A stretch of DNA of 64,000 nt from Candidatus Peregrinibacteria bacterium (lineage in GTDB: Bacteria > Patescibacteriota > Gracilibacteria > UM-FILTER-43-11), in the NCBI GenBank assembly GCA_016932505.1, contig JAFGCT010000007.1, positions 85,089-149,088 on the forward strand, written 5' to 3'. The position numbers and the translations under genes were made by a program. Below the pieces are notes generated by a model. That model did no database searches, was not told the origin of the DNA, and worked only from the letters and a program-made list of their open reading frames with translations. Shown here piece by piece: positions 44,931-53,545 of the stretch (positions are counted from its first letter, which is position 1; every line of letters starts with the position of its first letter).

Positions 44931-45869
44931 TTATTTCGCCTCTCTCAAAGTCTTCTTTAATAATTGAGCGGACTTCTTAAGCTTAGCAAGCTCGGATTTG
45001 GATAATAGAACTTTCCAAACCCTTTCAGCACCACCACGACCGATTATACACGGTACACCAAGTGACATATCCTTAATTCCATAGACACTTCCAGGAATTG
45101 TGGATATTGGCACCACTTTCTTTTTATCCATTAATACTGCTTCTACTAATTCTGTAAGTACAATTCCTATTCCATAATAAGTTGCGCGTTTTCTTTGAAT
45201 AATTTCATAAGCTGCCCGACGTGTCTTTTTTTCGATATCCTTCATTTGTTTTTTCATAAGGACCTTATTAATAGGTGTACTCGATACATTGGCAGTACTC
45301 CATGCAACAAATTCACTATCTCCATGCTCACCCATTACGTATCCATGAACATTGTGAAGATTAACACCAAGCATTTGGCTAATATTGTAACGAAGCCGAG
45401 AAGTATCCAATGATGTTCCGGAGCCGAATATTTGGTTTTCAGGCAATTTGATATTCTTTTTTGCAACATAAGTAAGAATATCAACAGGATTAGATACAAG
45501 AATTACAACTGTATCAGAGCGAAGCTTGCCCATTTTTTTAATAATATCTTTTAAGATTTTGATATTTTTGCTAACAAGATCAAGACGTGTTTCACCAGGT
45601 TTTTGAGCCGCACCAGCTGTTATTACAATAACATCAACGTCACAACAATCTTTAAAATCCCCTCCCCACACATTGCCGGTTTTTGTACCTATAAGACCAT
45701 GAGAAAGATCCATCACCTCACCAGCTTCTCGTTCCTCAGATGCATCAACTAAAATTATTTCTGCAGCCAATCCTTTTATCATGGAGGCATATGCAAAAGA
45801 AGCACCCACCATTCCCGTACCAACTACGGCAATTTTAACTTCACGATTATTGGTTATTACCTTTTTCAT
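44931..45869 (-). CDS. ldh: L-lactate dehydrogenase
   Basis: NAD-dependent interconversion of pyruvate and L-lactate, a sink for fermentation reductant. The 312-residue protein shows the Rossmann motif GTGMVG at 17-22, VDASEEREAGEVMDLSHG, the specificity loop AGAAQKPGETRLDL with Q89 (LDH-type; malate dehydrogenases have Arg there) and R95, VSNPVDILTYV, GSGTSLDTSRLR, and the catalytic GEHGDSE. The start at 45869 gives MKKVITNNREVKIAVVG, a short basic leader before the fold. A TATACT-type -10 lies upstream, without a good -35. Confidence 0.93.
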   Translation of the reverse strand: MKKVITNNREVKIAVVGTGMVGASFAYASMIKGLAAEIILVDASEEREAGEVMDLSHGLIGTKTGNVWGGDFKDCCDVDVIVITAGAAQKPGETRLDLVSKNIKILKDIIKKMGKLRSDTVVILVSNPVDILTYVAKKNIKLPENQIFGSGTSLDTSRLRYNISQMLGVNLHNVHGYVMGEHGDSEFVAWSTANVSSTPINKVLMKKQMKDIEKKTRRAAYEIIQRKRATYYGIGIVLTELVEAVLMDKKKVVPISTIPGSVYGIKDMSLGVPCIIGRGGAERVWKVLLSKSELAKLKKSAQLLKKTLREAK

Positions 45870-45940
45870 TTTATTTTTGATTATTTGTTATAAGCAGTAT
45901 ATCAAAATTTGCCTCAAATCGTAATTCATTATTAAAAAGC

Positions 45941-45985
45941 GGGGGTGTCACTCAGCATCAATCTTGATACGAAGCGAACACCCCC
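45941..45985 (-). terminator. Terminator of the first zinc-ribbon microprotein gene
   Basis: GGGGGTGT (45941-45948) pairs with ACACCCCC (45978-45985). On the minus strand the stem is followed by GCTTTTT, so it terminates the gene at 46012-46215. Confidence 0.7.
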
Positions 45986-46011
45986 TTATAAAAATTGCCC
46001 TCCATACACAA

Positions 46012-46215
46012 TCAGAACACGACTCTTGCACAATTGGGACAGAGGCTATTGTCGTTCACAAGGACATTCGCCAGTTTACAATGGCTACATTGTCCACGAT
46101 TACGAAACATCTCCTGAAAACCTTTCGTGTCAAAACCTAATCGAATAGGTTTTTTTGTAGAATATCCAATTATTGGACTCTTTGAAACACCTAGTGTCTC
46201 ATTCAACTGTTCCAT
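46012..46215 (-). CDS. Zinc-ribbon microprotein 1
   Basis: A 67-residue protein. The C-terminal third is a zinc ribbon, CSHC-x12-CPNC, ending CARVVF; the N-terminal part is polar with no domain I know. Support for a real gene: a purine-rich Shine-Dalgarno (GGAAGGAAGAGA before the ATG), which most genes here lack, a TTGACA -35 with a TAAATT -10 about 100 bp upstream (46337-46310), and a terminator immediately downstream. The neighbour at 46418-46687 has the same plan. Function unknown; such ribbons bind nucleic acid or ribosomes in other proteins. Confidence 0.7.
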   Translation of the reverse strand: MEQLNETLGVSKSPIIGYSTKKPIRLGFDTKGFQEMFRNRGQCSHCKLANVLVNDNSLCPNCARVVF

Positions 46216-46350
46216 TCTCTTCCTTCCTTCCTTCTCGCCTCTTCACCAAGAGGGCATTATAAAGTGGATTAACCCATGCATTACACACAGACTCTCCAAA
46301 CCACAAAACAATTTAACGTTTTTTTAATATTTGTCAAAAGTTTTTTATGT

Positions 46351-46390
46351 AAAAAAGGCGGTGGGGAGAGTGCAAGCACAAACCCCACCG
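46351..46390 (-). terminator. Terminator of the second zinc-ribbon microprotein gene
   Basis: CGGTGGGG (46359-46366) pairs with CCCCACCG (46383-46390); on the minus strand TTTTTT follows (46356-46351). Strong intrinsic terminator. Confidence 0.85.
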
Positions 46391-46417
46391 AGTCACCTTT
46401 GTCCTTATTGAGCTTGG

Positions 46418-46687
46418 CTAGGTACCAACCATATCCAAGTCAACTTTTACTTCAGGCTGCACTGGTAGCAACTGCAGTGGTTCCTCGATTGGTTCCTCGA
46501 TCTCGCATCTTATGCAGAACCCATCCCTCGTAAAGAGTGATGTTTTACCGCAATAAGGGCAAAAATCAATTTTCGCAGCTACTTTTTGTATTCCTGGAAG
46601 ACTCAACAAGTCGAATGGAAAATTTTCATAATCCATAGGCGTTGGATTCCCAGGAATTTCAATAGGTGGTTCGATTTTGTTCCCCAT
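46418..46687 (-). CDS. Zinc-ribbon microprotein 2
   Basis: An 89-residue protein: Pro-rich N-terminus (IEPPIEIPGNPTP), a central zinc ribbon CPYC-x11-CIRC (residues about 43-61), and a Glu/Pro tail with EIEEPIEEP from a 12-bp tandem duplication. A textbook AGGAGG lies 7 bp before the ATG, unusual in this genome, a TTTACG/TATATT promoter lies further upstream, and a strong terminator follows. It is tandem with, but separately terminated from, microprotein 1. No family recognised. Confidence 0.72.
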   Translation of the reverse strand: MGNKIEPPIEIPGNPTPMDYENFPFDLLSLPGIQKVAAKIDFCPYCGKTSLFTRDGFCIRCEIEEPIEEPLQLLPVQPEVKVDLDMVGT

Positions 46688-46811
46688 GGTGTTCCCTCCT
46701 GTTTTTATTCATTTGAAATATATAAGGGAAACTCATTGGTCGTAAAAACGAACAAAGGACGCAAGTGACTAGCAAAATAATACCAGGTTTTTTAATAATG
46801 TCAAATTAATT

Positions 46812-46833
46812 ATGGAAATTATATGATTTCCAT
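46812..46833. promoter_or_regulatory. Inverted repeat upstream of the DUF4012 gene
   Basis: ATGGAAAT and ATTTCCAT flank a 6-bp centre, followed by two more TTTCCA words and a TATAAT about 45 bp downstream. It may be an operator or only AT-rich chance. Confidence 0.35.
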
Positions 46834-46898
46834 ATTTCCATAATTTCCAAATTTTCAGGTAATAATATATAATGTCCTCAACATAAAAAAATAATATT

Positions 46899-48689
46899 AT
46901 GCAACCTGCAGGTTACAGCCCATATACAGCAAAACCAAAAATAGAATCTAGATTAAAATTGAAACTTCCAAAGCTTTCTGGGGGAACTAAAAAATGGCTG
47001 ACCATTATAATAGGTATATTGCTAGGAGTTTTTATCGTCTTTTATTTATTACTGGGAGACCTTCGTTTCTTCGCAAATAATTACTTAAGACTCACCTGGT
47101 TCAATAAAAATTACGTAATCCTTCTTCAAAATAATTATGAATCAAGGCCTGGTGGAGGATTTATTACAGCTTATGGAAATTTGGATATAACACTTGGAAT
47201 ACCAAGAAATTTCTCCTTCAATAACTCATACGAAATTGATACTGATACTTATGTAACCCCGCCTTATCCACATGAAGATATGTTAAAAAATGAATGGTAT
47301 GAAGGATACACATTCAGAGACGCAAATTGGAGCGCAAACTTTCCAGATTCAGTTCCACAGCTAATAGAATTTTATCAAAATAAATTCCCAAACAAAGATG
47401 TCGACGGAATAATTGTGGTTAATTTTACATTAATAGAAGACTTAGTTGAAAGACTCGGTGGAATAGAAGTTGATGGAAAAGTTTTAACAAAAGATACGCT
47501 TTTCAGTGCTATAACAAATACAGTCAATGACGTAGACAGACACAATGAAGAAGCTCTTAATGAAAGAAAAGATATACTGAGTGACCTTTCTTCGATTCTT
47601 ATAAAAAAAGCTAAATGGCACCCCTTTAAATCAAAAGCTGCAATAATAAAAGCACTTAATAATAAGGACTTATATATGTGGGTTGATAGCATTGGAATGG
47701 AAAAGAAACTAATGAAAAAAGGTTGGGCAAATGCTTTTGAATTACCAGAAGCAAGTGATTTTCTTGCTGTAAATATTGCGAATCTCGGTAGTAAAAAAGC
47801 AGATAGATATTTATTAAAAGAAGTTCATCACTATGTGAACATTACAAAAGAATTACCAGAAATAACTACAGAAATTGTGGTGAGATATCCAGGTTTTAAG
47901 AACAACTTTGCTGATGATTATAAGGGATATTTACAACTTGTTATTCCTGCAAGTGCAAATATTGTAAACAATATAATGGAAAGTACAGTAACTGATATAG
48001 GAGATTTTAAAATTATTGGAGAGAAATTAATATTACCTGCGGGTGGCAAAACAACACTTACTTACACCTACACTTTACCAAGGAATTTACTGAATCCTAA
48101 CGAATACAAATTAAAATTAATAAAACAATCCGGAGATGAAAAATATATATGGGTAACCGTAGAAACAGCACCTGATAGAATTATTTCCAGTGACACTTTC
48201 GAAGTTAAAGAAAACCGTGCATATTTTTATGAAAAACTTCAAAACGATAAAGATTTGTCTCTTAATCTTCTGGAGGACACTGATTCACCTTACCCTATTG
48301 AACAGGTTTTTGAGAATCTAAAAACAATCAGCATCTACTGGAACGAACCGATAGATGAATCCGTTGCTAACGATGCGACTAACTATAAAATTACTGATTT
48401 AAATGTTACAGACGGAGGAACTACAGATGAAGTAGAAGTAATTTATGCAGAAGTAATTGATGCCAGCGTAAGCAGATTAGAAGTAAGCGGAATCACCGAG
48501 CAGAATCTTGAAAGATATCAGATTGAATTAAAAAATATTCGTGATACTTCTGGGAATACAATCAACCCAAACCCTAAAGAAATTACAGTTATACAAAGAA
48601 TTAGTGAAAAGAAGGCTGTAGAAGAAGTACCAATTCCCACAGAGGCAACAAGTCAGCCGTTTGTGATTGAAGATGTGTCTGAACTGTGA
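46899..48689 (+). CDS. DUF4012 exported protein with C-terminal Ig-like domain
   Basis: A 596-residue protein with one N-terminal TM anchor (about 45-63) after a basic cytoplasmic segment. The DUF4012 hallmark NYVILLQNNYESRPGGGFITAYG and VDGIIVVNFTLIEDLVERLGG are present. The last 120 residues (SIYWNEPIDESVANDATNYKI) look like a SbsA/Big_5-type Ig domain. The family occurs in Gram-positive bacteria and Patescibacteria; a cell-envelope role is likely but not proven. The final Ser-Glu-Leu and the TGA stop lie within the sequence TGTCTGAACTGTGA, an extra copy of the terminus of element B, so the C-terminus was probably capped by the repeat. No Shine-Dalgarno. Confidence 0.88.
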   Translation: MQPAGYSPYTAKPKIESRLKLKLPKLSGGTKKWLTIIIGILLGVFIVFYLLLGDLRFFANNYLRLTWFNKNYVILLQNNYESRPGGGFITAYGNLDITLGIPRNFSFNNSYEIDTDTYVTPPYPHEDMLKNEWYEGYTFRDANWSANFPDSVPQLIEFYQNKFPNKDVDGIIVVNFTLIEDLVERLGGIEVDGKVLTKDTLFSAITNTVNDVDRHNEEALNERKDILSDLSSILIKKAKWHPFKSKAAIIKALNNKDLYMWVDSIGMEKKLMKKGWANAFELPEASDFLAVNIANLGSKKADRYLLKEVHHYVNITKELPEITTEIVVRYPGFKNNFADDYKGYLQLVIPASANIVNNIMESTVTDIGDFKIIGEKLILPAGGKTTLTYTYTLPRNLLNPNEYKLKLIKQSGDEKYIWVTVETAPDRIISSDTFEVKENRAYFYEKLQNDKDLSLNLLEDTDSPYPIEQVFENLKTISIYWNEPIDESVANDATNYKITDLNVTDGGTTDEVEVIYAEVIDASVSRLEVSGITEQNLERYQIELKNIRDTSGNTINPNPKEITVIQRISEKKAVEEVPIPTEATSQPFVIEDVSEL

Positions 48690-48848
48690 TTTAATGATTT
48701 TTTTGTCTGAACTGTGATTTTTTATGATTTAACTGATTAATTCAAATGATTTTAATCCGATTATTAACTGAACATTACAAGTTGGAATTTATGGATTGTT
48801 GATAATCATAGACAAAATCAATTCAATCTCATAAATCACAGTTCAGAC
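48676..48848. mobile_element. 145-bp inverted-repeat element, copy B, with an extra terminus
   Basis: The element proper is 48704-48848 (TGTCTGAAC to GTTCAGAC), the same 145-bp length as copy A and nearly the same sequence. A further terminus TGTCTGAACTGTGATTT lies 28 bp before it (48676) and supplies the stop codon of the DUF4012 gene. The right end lies 2 bp from the acs stop. Confidence 0.8.
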
Positions 48849-48850
48849 TT

Positions 48851-50755
48851 CTAGTCCGCTAAACCACTTGTATCACCTAAATCCTGACCAAGTTCAGCTG
48901 CTTTAATTACGCGACGCATAATTTTACCACTTCGAGTCTTTGGCAACTTTTCAACAAATTCAATTTCATCAGTAACAGCAATTGGACCAAGTTTATTACG
49001 AATATGTTTTTTTAGTTCGACTATAAGTTCTTCATCACCTTTTATACCTTTTCGTAATATAACAAAACCTTTTGCACTTTCTCCTTTAATAGGATGAGGT
49101 TTACCAATTACGGCAGCCTCTGCAACTGCCTTATGACTCACAAGAGCACTTTCAATTTCTGCACTTCCTATTCTGTGACCAGCTATTGAAAGAACGTCAT
49201 CTGAACGACCTTGTACCCAAAAATATCCATCTTTATCTTTTGTAGCCAAATCACCTGTGTGGTAATAACCAGGGCTATCGGTCCAATAAGTTTTTATATA
49301 TCTATCGGGGTTTTTAAAAACTGTACGAAGCATAGAAGGCCACGGAGTCTTAATGGCAAGAAATCCGCCTTTTCCAACAGGCACTTTCTTTCCATTCCCA
49401 TCTAAAATTTCCGCCTGAATACCGGGGAAAGGAAGTGTAGCGCTACCTGCTTTAAGTGGCATACTAGGTAGCGGAGCAATCATAAACATTCCTGTTTCAG
49501 TTTGCCACCAAGTATCCATAATAGGACATTTACTCTTACCTACAAATTTATGATACCACCTCCAAGCCTCAGGATTAATCGGCTCACCAACAGAACCAAG
49601 CAACCTTAAAGATTTCATTTTGTATTTGGAAGGCCATTCATCTCCGTAACTCATCAAAGCACGAATTAAAGTAGGTGCAGTATATAGAATATTAACCTCA
49701 TATTTTTCAATCATCTTCCAGATTCTATCTGGCTTAGGGAAATCGGGAACACCCTCAAACATCATTGTGGTAATTCCGGACATAAGAGGAGCATAAACTA
49801 TATAACTGTGACCAGTAATCCATCCCGGATCCGCAGTACACCAGTAAACATCATCCTCCTTTACATCCATAACCCACTGAAAAGTTCTGTTAATTCCAAC
49901 CATATAACCACCGTGAACATGAACAACGCCTTTTGGCTTACTTGTTGTACCAGATGTATAAAGAATAAATAGAGGATCTTCAGAATCCATCTTCTCAGTT
50001 GGACAATTAGATGGTTGAGTTTCTACAAGCGCATCGTAAAAAATATCCCTATTCATCTTCATTGAAACAGGCCCATCGCCCTGTTTAACAACAATCACAT
50101 GCTGAATAGAACGGCTACCGGAAATCGCCTTATCGGTAAGACTTTTCATATCAATTATTTTTCCACGACGATGACCGACATCTGAAGTAATCAGAACTTT
50201 TGCCCCCTGATCATCAACCCTCTCACGTAAAGCATTAGCACTATACCCTGCATATACAACCGAATGGACAGCGCCAATTTTAGCACATGCAAGCATTGCT
50301 ACCGCAGTTTCAGGAATATTCTGAAGATAAATAGCAACCCTATCCCCTTTTCTTACTTTCAAAAATTTCAAACCATTTGCCATTTTACATACCATTTTAT
50401 TCAATTCCTTGTAAGAAATTTTCCTCTTATCTCCATCATCACTTTCCCATATAATTGCGGTTTTATTTTCAACGGGTGTACCCATGTGCCTATCTAAAGC
50501 ATTGTGAACAATATTGCATTTACCACCCAAAAACCATTTAAAAAACGGAGCATTGCTGTCGTCAAATGTCTGCCCCCAATAATTATACCATTCAAGCTCA
50601 TTAGCGGCCTCTTCCCAAAATTTAATCGGGTCTTTTTCGGCTTTTTTATGTGCCGCTTTCCATTGTTTAATTCTGGCATTTTTAAGAACCTTCTCGGAAG
50701 GCTTATATATTTTGTCTTCATTAAGAAGTACTTCTGTGACTTCGGATTTACTCAT
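48851..50755 (-). CDS. acs: AMP-forming acetyl-CoA synthetase
   Basis: Activates acetate (or a short acid) to acyl-CoA through an acyl-adenylate. The 634-residue protein has the Acs N-terminal domain (FWEEAANELEWYNYWGQTFDD, FFKWFLGGKCNIVHNALDRH), the P-loop YTSGTTSKPKGVVH, DTWWQTETGMFMIAP, GDLATKDKDGYFWVQGRSDDVLSIAGHRIG (in pieces; hinge Asp-Asp) and the catalytic Lys region LPKTRSGKIMRRVIKA, where SGKIMRR is also the known acetylation site in other Acs. With the 2-oxoacid oxidoreductase it could run acetate metabolism. Complete. Upstream lies the divergent cold-shock gene. Confidence 0.95.
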   Translation of the reverse strand: MSKSEVTEVLLNEDKIYKPSEKVLKNARIKQWKAAHKKAEKDPIKFWEEAANELEWYNYWGQTFDDSNAPFFKWFLGGKCNIVHNALDRHMGTPVENKTAIIWESDDGDKRKISYKELNKMVCKMANGLKFLKVRKGDRVAIYLQNIPETAVAMLACAKIGAVHSVVYAGYSANALRERVDDQGAKVLITSDVGHRRGKIIDMKSLTDKAISGSRSIQHVIVVKQGDGPVSMKMNRDIFYDALVETQPSNCPTEKMDSEDPLFILYTSGTTSKPKGVVHVHGGYMVGINRTFQWVMDVKEDDVYWCTADPGWITGHSYIVYAPLMSGITTMMFEGVPDFPKPDRIWKMIEKYEVNILYTAPTLIRALMSYGDEWPSKYKMKSLRLLGSVGEPINPEAWRWYHKFVGKSKCPIMDTWWQTETGMFMIAPLPSMPLKAGSATLPFPGIQAEILDGNGKKVPVGKGGFLAIKTPWPSMLRTVFKNPDRYIKTYWTDSPGYYHTGDLATKDKDGYFWVQGRSDDVLSIAGHRIGSAEIESALVSHKAVAEAAVIGKPHPIKGESAKGFVILRKGIKGDEELIVELKKHIRNKLGPIAVTDEIEFVEKLPKTRSGKIMRRVIKAAELGQDLGDTSGLAD

Positions 50756-50824
50756 TTTAATTGAATTTAATTTTTATTTCTTTTCCATTGTATATTTAAA
50801 AAAGATGAATATCAAATCAATCAA

Positions 50825-50852
50825 TTGACTATTCATTAAAACACTGTAACAT
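50825..50852 (+). promoter_or_regulatory. Promoter of the cold-shock gene
   Basis: TTGACT (50825-50830), 16-bp spacer, TAACAT (50847-50852). Predicts a leader of about 85 nt. Confidence 0.45.
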
Positions 50853-50890
50853 AAAAGTCCACTAGGAAATTTTTTATAGGGTTTACAAGA

Positions 50891-50930
50891 TAAATTCCAC
50901 AAATCATTACTTAACTGGAATTTATTTTTT
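50891..50930 (+). promoter_or_regulatory. Hairpin plus T-run in the cold-shock gene leader
   Basis: TAAATTCC (50891-50898) pairs perfectly with GGAATTTA (50917-50924), followed by TTTTTT 15 bp before the start codon. It resembles a weak intrinsic terminator inside the 5' UTR. Confidence 0.5.
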
Positions 50931-50944
50931 AACCTTTTATAATT

Positions 50945-51160
50945 ATGGAAGGTATTATTAAAAAGCTCAATGATAAGGGCTTTGGTTTCATTACTCCGAA
51001 TACTACGGAAGGAAATGAAAGACCTAAAGACGTTTTCTTTCACAGAAATGATCTTATCGACGTAGATTTTAACGATTTGCGTGAAGGTGATAAGGTAACA
51101 TTTGATATGGAACCTTCTGATAAAGGTCCAAAAGCAGTGAAAGTTACACTTGTTGCCTAG
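50945..51160 (+). CDS. Cold-shock domain protein (CspA-like)
   Basis: A 71-residue single-stranded nucleic-acid-binding OB-fold protein. The RNP-1-like motif KGFGFITP and RNP-2-like DVFFHRNDL are both present, in MEGIIKKLNDKGFGF and RPKDVFFHRND. RNP-1 normally reads KGFGFI and RNP-2 VFVHF; here Phe-Phe-His is kept. An unusually acidic loop (TEGNERPK, DVDFNDLREGD) distinguishes it. The long leader with a hairpin suggests post-transcriptional control like other csp genes. Terminator downstream. Confidence 0.93.
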   Translation: MEGIIKKLNDKGFGFITPNTTEGNERPKDVFFHRNDLIDVDFNDLREGDKVTFDMEPSDKGPKAVKVTLVA

Positions 51161-51184
51161 AGGCATAAAGCGGTAATAAAACTC

Positions 51185-51226
51185 AAAAGCCATTTATTCC
51201 TATTTATTAGAATGATGGCTTTTTTG
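51185..51226 (+). terminator. Terminator of the cold-shock gene
   Basis: AAAAGCCAT (51185-51193) pairs with ATGGCTTTT (51215-51223), followed by more T. Confidence 0.75.
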
Positions 51227-51267
51227 ATTATTTTAATCAATTAAGCAACTTATGATAAAATTAAAGC

Positions 51268-51360
51268 ATGATAGTAATAATATTAATAATCATAGCACTT
51301 GTTGTCGGAGGTCTAATTCTTTATTATGCTAGTGAAGATGAGAGTGCAAGGAGAAAATAA
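51268..51360 (+). CDS. Single-TM microprotein (30 residues)
   Basis: A 30-residue ORF not expected from length alone: MIVIILIIIALVVGG gives a full TM helix, then LILYYASEDESARRK, an acidic then basic tail. A TAAAAT at 51256-51261 would place the start nearly at the ATG, so the mRNA may be leaderless. It lies in the gap between the cold-shock terminator and the MATE gene (45 bp before it). The residue pattern is clearly membrane-like, but expression is unproven. Confidence 0.5.
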   Translation: MIVIILIIIALVVGGLILYYASEDESARRK

Positions 51361-51404
51361 ATATATATAAAGAGAATAATCAAAAAAACAACAAAAAACC
51401 AAAT

Positions 51405-52811
51405 ATGAAAAAAAGAATAGACCTTACAGAAGCACCGATAGGAAAATCGCTGATGGTTCTTTCGTTACCGATAATTTTCGCGAATATTCTGCATATGGCG
51501 TATACACTTATTGATACTTTTTGGGTGGGCAGACTTGGTGCAAATGCCGTAGCGGCTGTTTCTATGAGCTTTCCAATTCTATTCTTAATGCTTTCGCTTG
51601 GAATGGGACTTGGAATTGCGGGAACAATTATGGTCGCTCAATATAAAGGCAAAAAGGACTTAAAAAAAGTTGACCATATTTCTGCACAAATGTTTTTGAT
51701 GATGTTTTTTGTATCCTTGGTATTATCAATAGCAGGCTATTTTGCATCGGGACCTATTTTGGAATTAATGGGAGCCGATCCATCTTTTCTTGCTGATGCA
51801 ACTAACTATCTGCAGGTGCTTTTTGTAGGAATGATATTTATGTTTATGTATTTCGTATTCGGTGCACTTATGAGAGGTGTTGGCGATGTAATAACCCCTA
51901 TGATAATAATGCTCATTACGGTTATTCTTAATGCAATTTTAGATCCAATTTTTATAATGGGTTGGTGGGGCATTAAAGCCTACGGAGTAAGCGGTGCAGC
52001 AATTGTGACTATTATGACCGAGGGCTTAGCAGGATTAGTTGGACTATTAATGTTATTCACAAATAGATATGGAATACGACTAAAAATAAAAAATTTCAAA
52101 CCTGATTTTAAATTGATGTATAAAATGTTCAGATTGGGTCTGCCTAGTTCGATAGAACAATCAATAAGAGCAATCGCTATGTCATTGATGTTTTATTTGG
52201 TTGCAGGATTTGGCACACAGGTCGTTGCAGCCTATGGAATTGGAACAAGAATATTAAGTTTTGCGATTATTCCTTCTATTGGAATTGCGACAGCAACATC
52301 AACTCTTGTAGGTCAAAATATGGGAGCTGGAAAAATTGATAGAGCAGAAAAGGTTTCATGGTTAAGCTCAGGAATAGGATTTGGAGTTCTTACTATTTTT
52401 GGGATTTTAACATTTTTCTATGCAGGTAATCTTGCAGGATTCTTTTTACCAGGTGAGCCGGAAGTAATAGCTGAATCGGTTACAATGTTAAAAATCATTG
52501 CTCTTACTTTTGGTTTTATGAGTGTTCAGCAAGTTCTATCTGGAGCATTAAAAGGTGCTGGAGATACAATGATTCCAATGATACTAACGATAATAACAAC
52601 AGTTGCAATTTTATTCCCATTAGCCTATGTACTTAGTGCACTTACTGAATTGGGGCAAATCGGAATATGGTGGTCATATCCTATTACATATATAATAGGA
52701 ACAATAATTACACTAATATGGTTTATAAGAGGTAAATGGAAAACAATAAAAATTACTGAAGAATATAAAGAACAGGAAAATCTAACCGCTGCGTTTATAG
52801 AAGTAGAGTGA
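51405..52811 (+). CDS. MATE family efflux transporter
   Basis: A 468-residue antiporter with about twelve TM helices in two homologous halves. Typical segments are PIIFANILHMAYTLIDTFWVGRLGANAVAAVS, GMGLGIAGTIMVAQYKGKKD, FGALMRGVGDVITPM with the second half GLPSSIEQSIRAIAMS and GALKGAGDTMIPM (shown in part). MATE pumps export cationic drugs or metabolites with H+ or Na+. Start MKKRIDLTEAPIGKSL fits. No regulator is nearby. Confidence 0.94.
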   Translation: MKKRIDLTEAPIGKSLMVLSLPIIFANILHMAYTLIDTFWVGRLGANAVAAVSMSFPILFLMLSLGMGLGIAGTIMVAQYKGKKDLKKVDHISAQMFLMMFFVSLVLSIAGYFASGPILELMGADPSFLADATNYLQVLFVGMIFMFMYFVFGALMRGVGDVITPMIIMLITVILNAILDPIFIMGWWGIKAYGVSGAAIVTIMTEGLAGLVGLLMLFTNRYGIRLKIKNFKPDFKLMYKMFRLGLPSSIEQSIRAIAMSLMFYLVAGFGTQVVAAYGIGTRILSFAIIPSIGIATATSTLVGQNMGAGKIDRAEKVSWLSSGIGFGVLTIFGILTFFYAGNLAGFFLPGEPEVIAESVTMLKIIALTFGFMSVQQVLSGALKGAGDTMIPMILTIITTVAILFPLAYVLSALTELGQIGIWWSYPITYIIGTIITLIWFIRGKWKTIKITEEYKEQENLTAAFIEVE

Positions 52812-52848
52812 TGTATAACAAAATATATTAAGTATAATCACTTAAAAA

Positions 52849-53523
52849 ATGAAAAAATTATCAATTGTTTATTACATTTTTATTATTGTTGGTCTGTCGT
52901 TACTTACAGGAGCATATTATACGTACAAAAATACGAATGATTTTATCGGTAAAAGTATTTCTGCAAATGGAGAAGTATTAGATATGGAAATCGGAGATAC
53001 CTACAGACCAATTGTCCAATTTACAACTCAGGACGGTAAAGCAATTACTTTTACGGGTTCAGTTGGCAGTAATCCACCACAATATAACATTGGAGAAAAT
53101 GTAGAAGTTTTGTATATAGCGGAAAATCCTCAAGAAGCTAAAATAAAATCAATAATACAGTTATGGTTATTGCCCTTGATATTAGGTGGAATGGGAATTG
53201 TATTTGCCGGAGTTGGATTTGGGATAGTGTTTTTTAGGAACAGAAGAAAAAAGACCATTGAATTACTAAAGACATCCGGCAGAAATATTCAAACAGATTT
53301 TGTTAATGTTGAAATGAATAAATATATAGCCATTAATAATAGACATCCATACAACATAATCACCCAATACAACGAAAACGGAACGGTATATGCATTTAAG
53401 AGCGACAATATTTGGTTTGACCCTACAGGCTATATTACTCAAAATAAAATCACTGTAATGGTTGCCCCAAATAATATGAAAAAATATTATATGGATATTT
53501 CATTCTTACCAAAAGAAGGATAA
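52849..53523 (+). CDS. DUF3592 membrane protein
   Basis: A 224-residue protein with two TM segments (about 7-24 and 103-128) around an extracellular domain of the DUF3592 type (NGEVLDMEIGDTYRPIVQFTTQDGKAITFTG, in part; NIGENVEVLYIAENPQEAKI). The C-terminal 95 residues repeat a similar beta-sheet theme (NIITQYNENGTVYAFKSDNIWF). Function unknown. It lies 37 bp after the MATE gene and 22 bp before the AEC transporter, so cotranscription is possible. Confidence 0.75.
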   Translation: MKKLSIVYYIFIIVGLSLLTGAYYTYKNTNDFIGKSISANGEVLDMEIGDTYRPIVQFTTQDGKAITFTGSVGSNPPQYNIGENVEVLYIAENPQEAKIKSIIQLWLLPLILGGMGIVFAGVGFGIVFFRNRRKKTIELLKTSGRNIQTDFVNVEMNKYIAINNRHPYNIITQYNENGTVYAFKSDNIWFDPTGYITQNKITVMVAPNNMKKYYMDISFLPKEG

Positions 53524-53545
53524 TAACTTATTAAAATAATTAATT

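Noticed and set aside
45945..46533. Plus-strand ORFs opposite the zinc-ribbon microproteins
   Set aside because: They cross the terminators and lack ribosome-binding sites, while the minus-strand genes have Shine-Dalgarno, promoter and terminator.
50774..51193. Minus-strand ORF of 139 codons opposite the cold-shock gene
   Set aside because: It is antisense to a clear CspA-like gene and has no recognisable domain.
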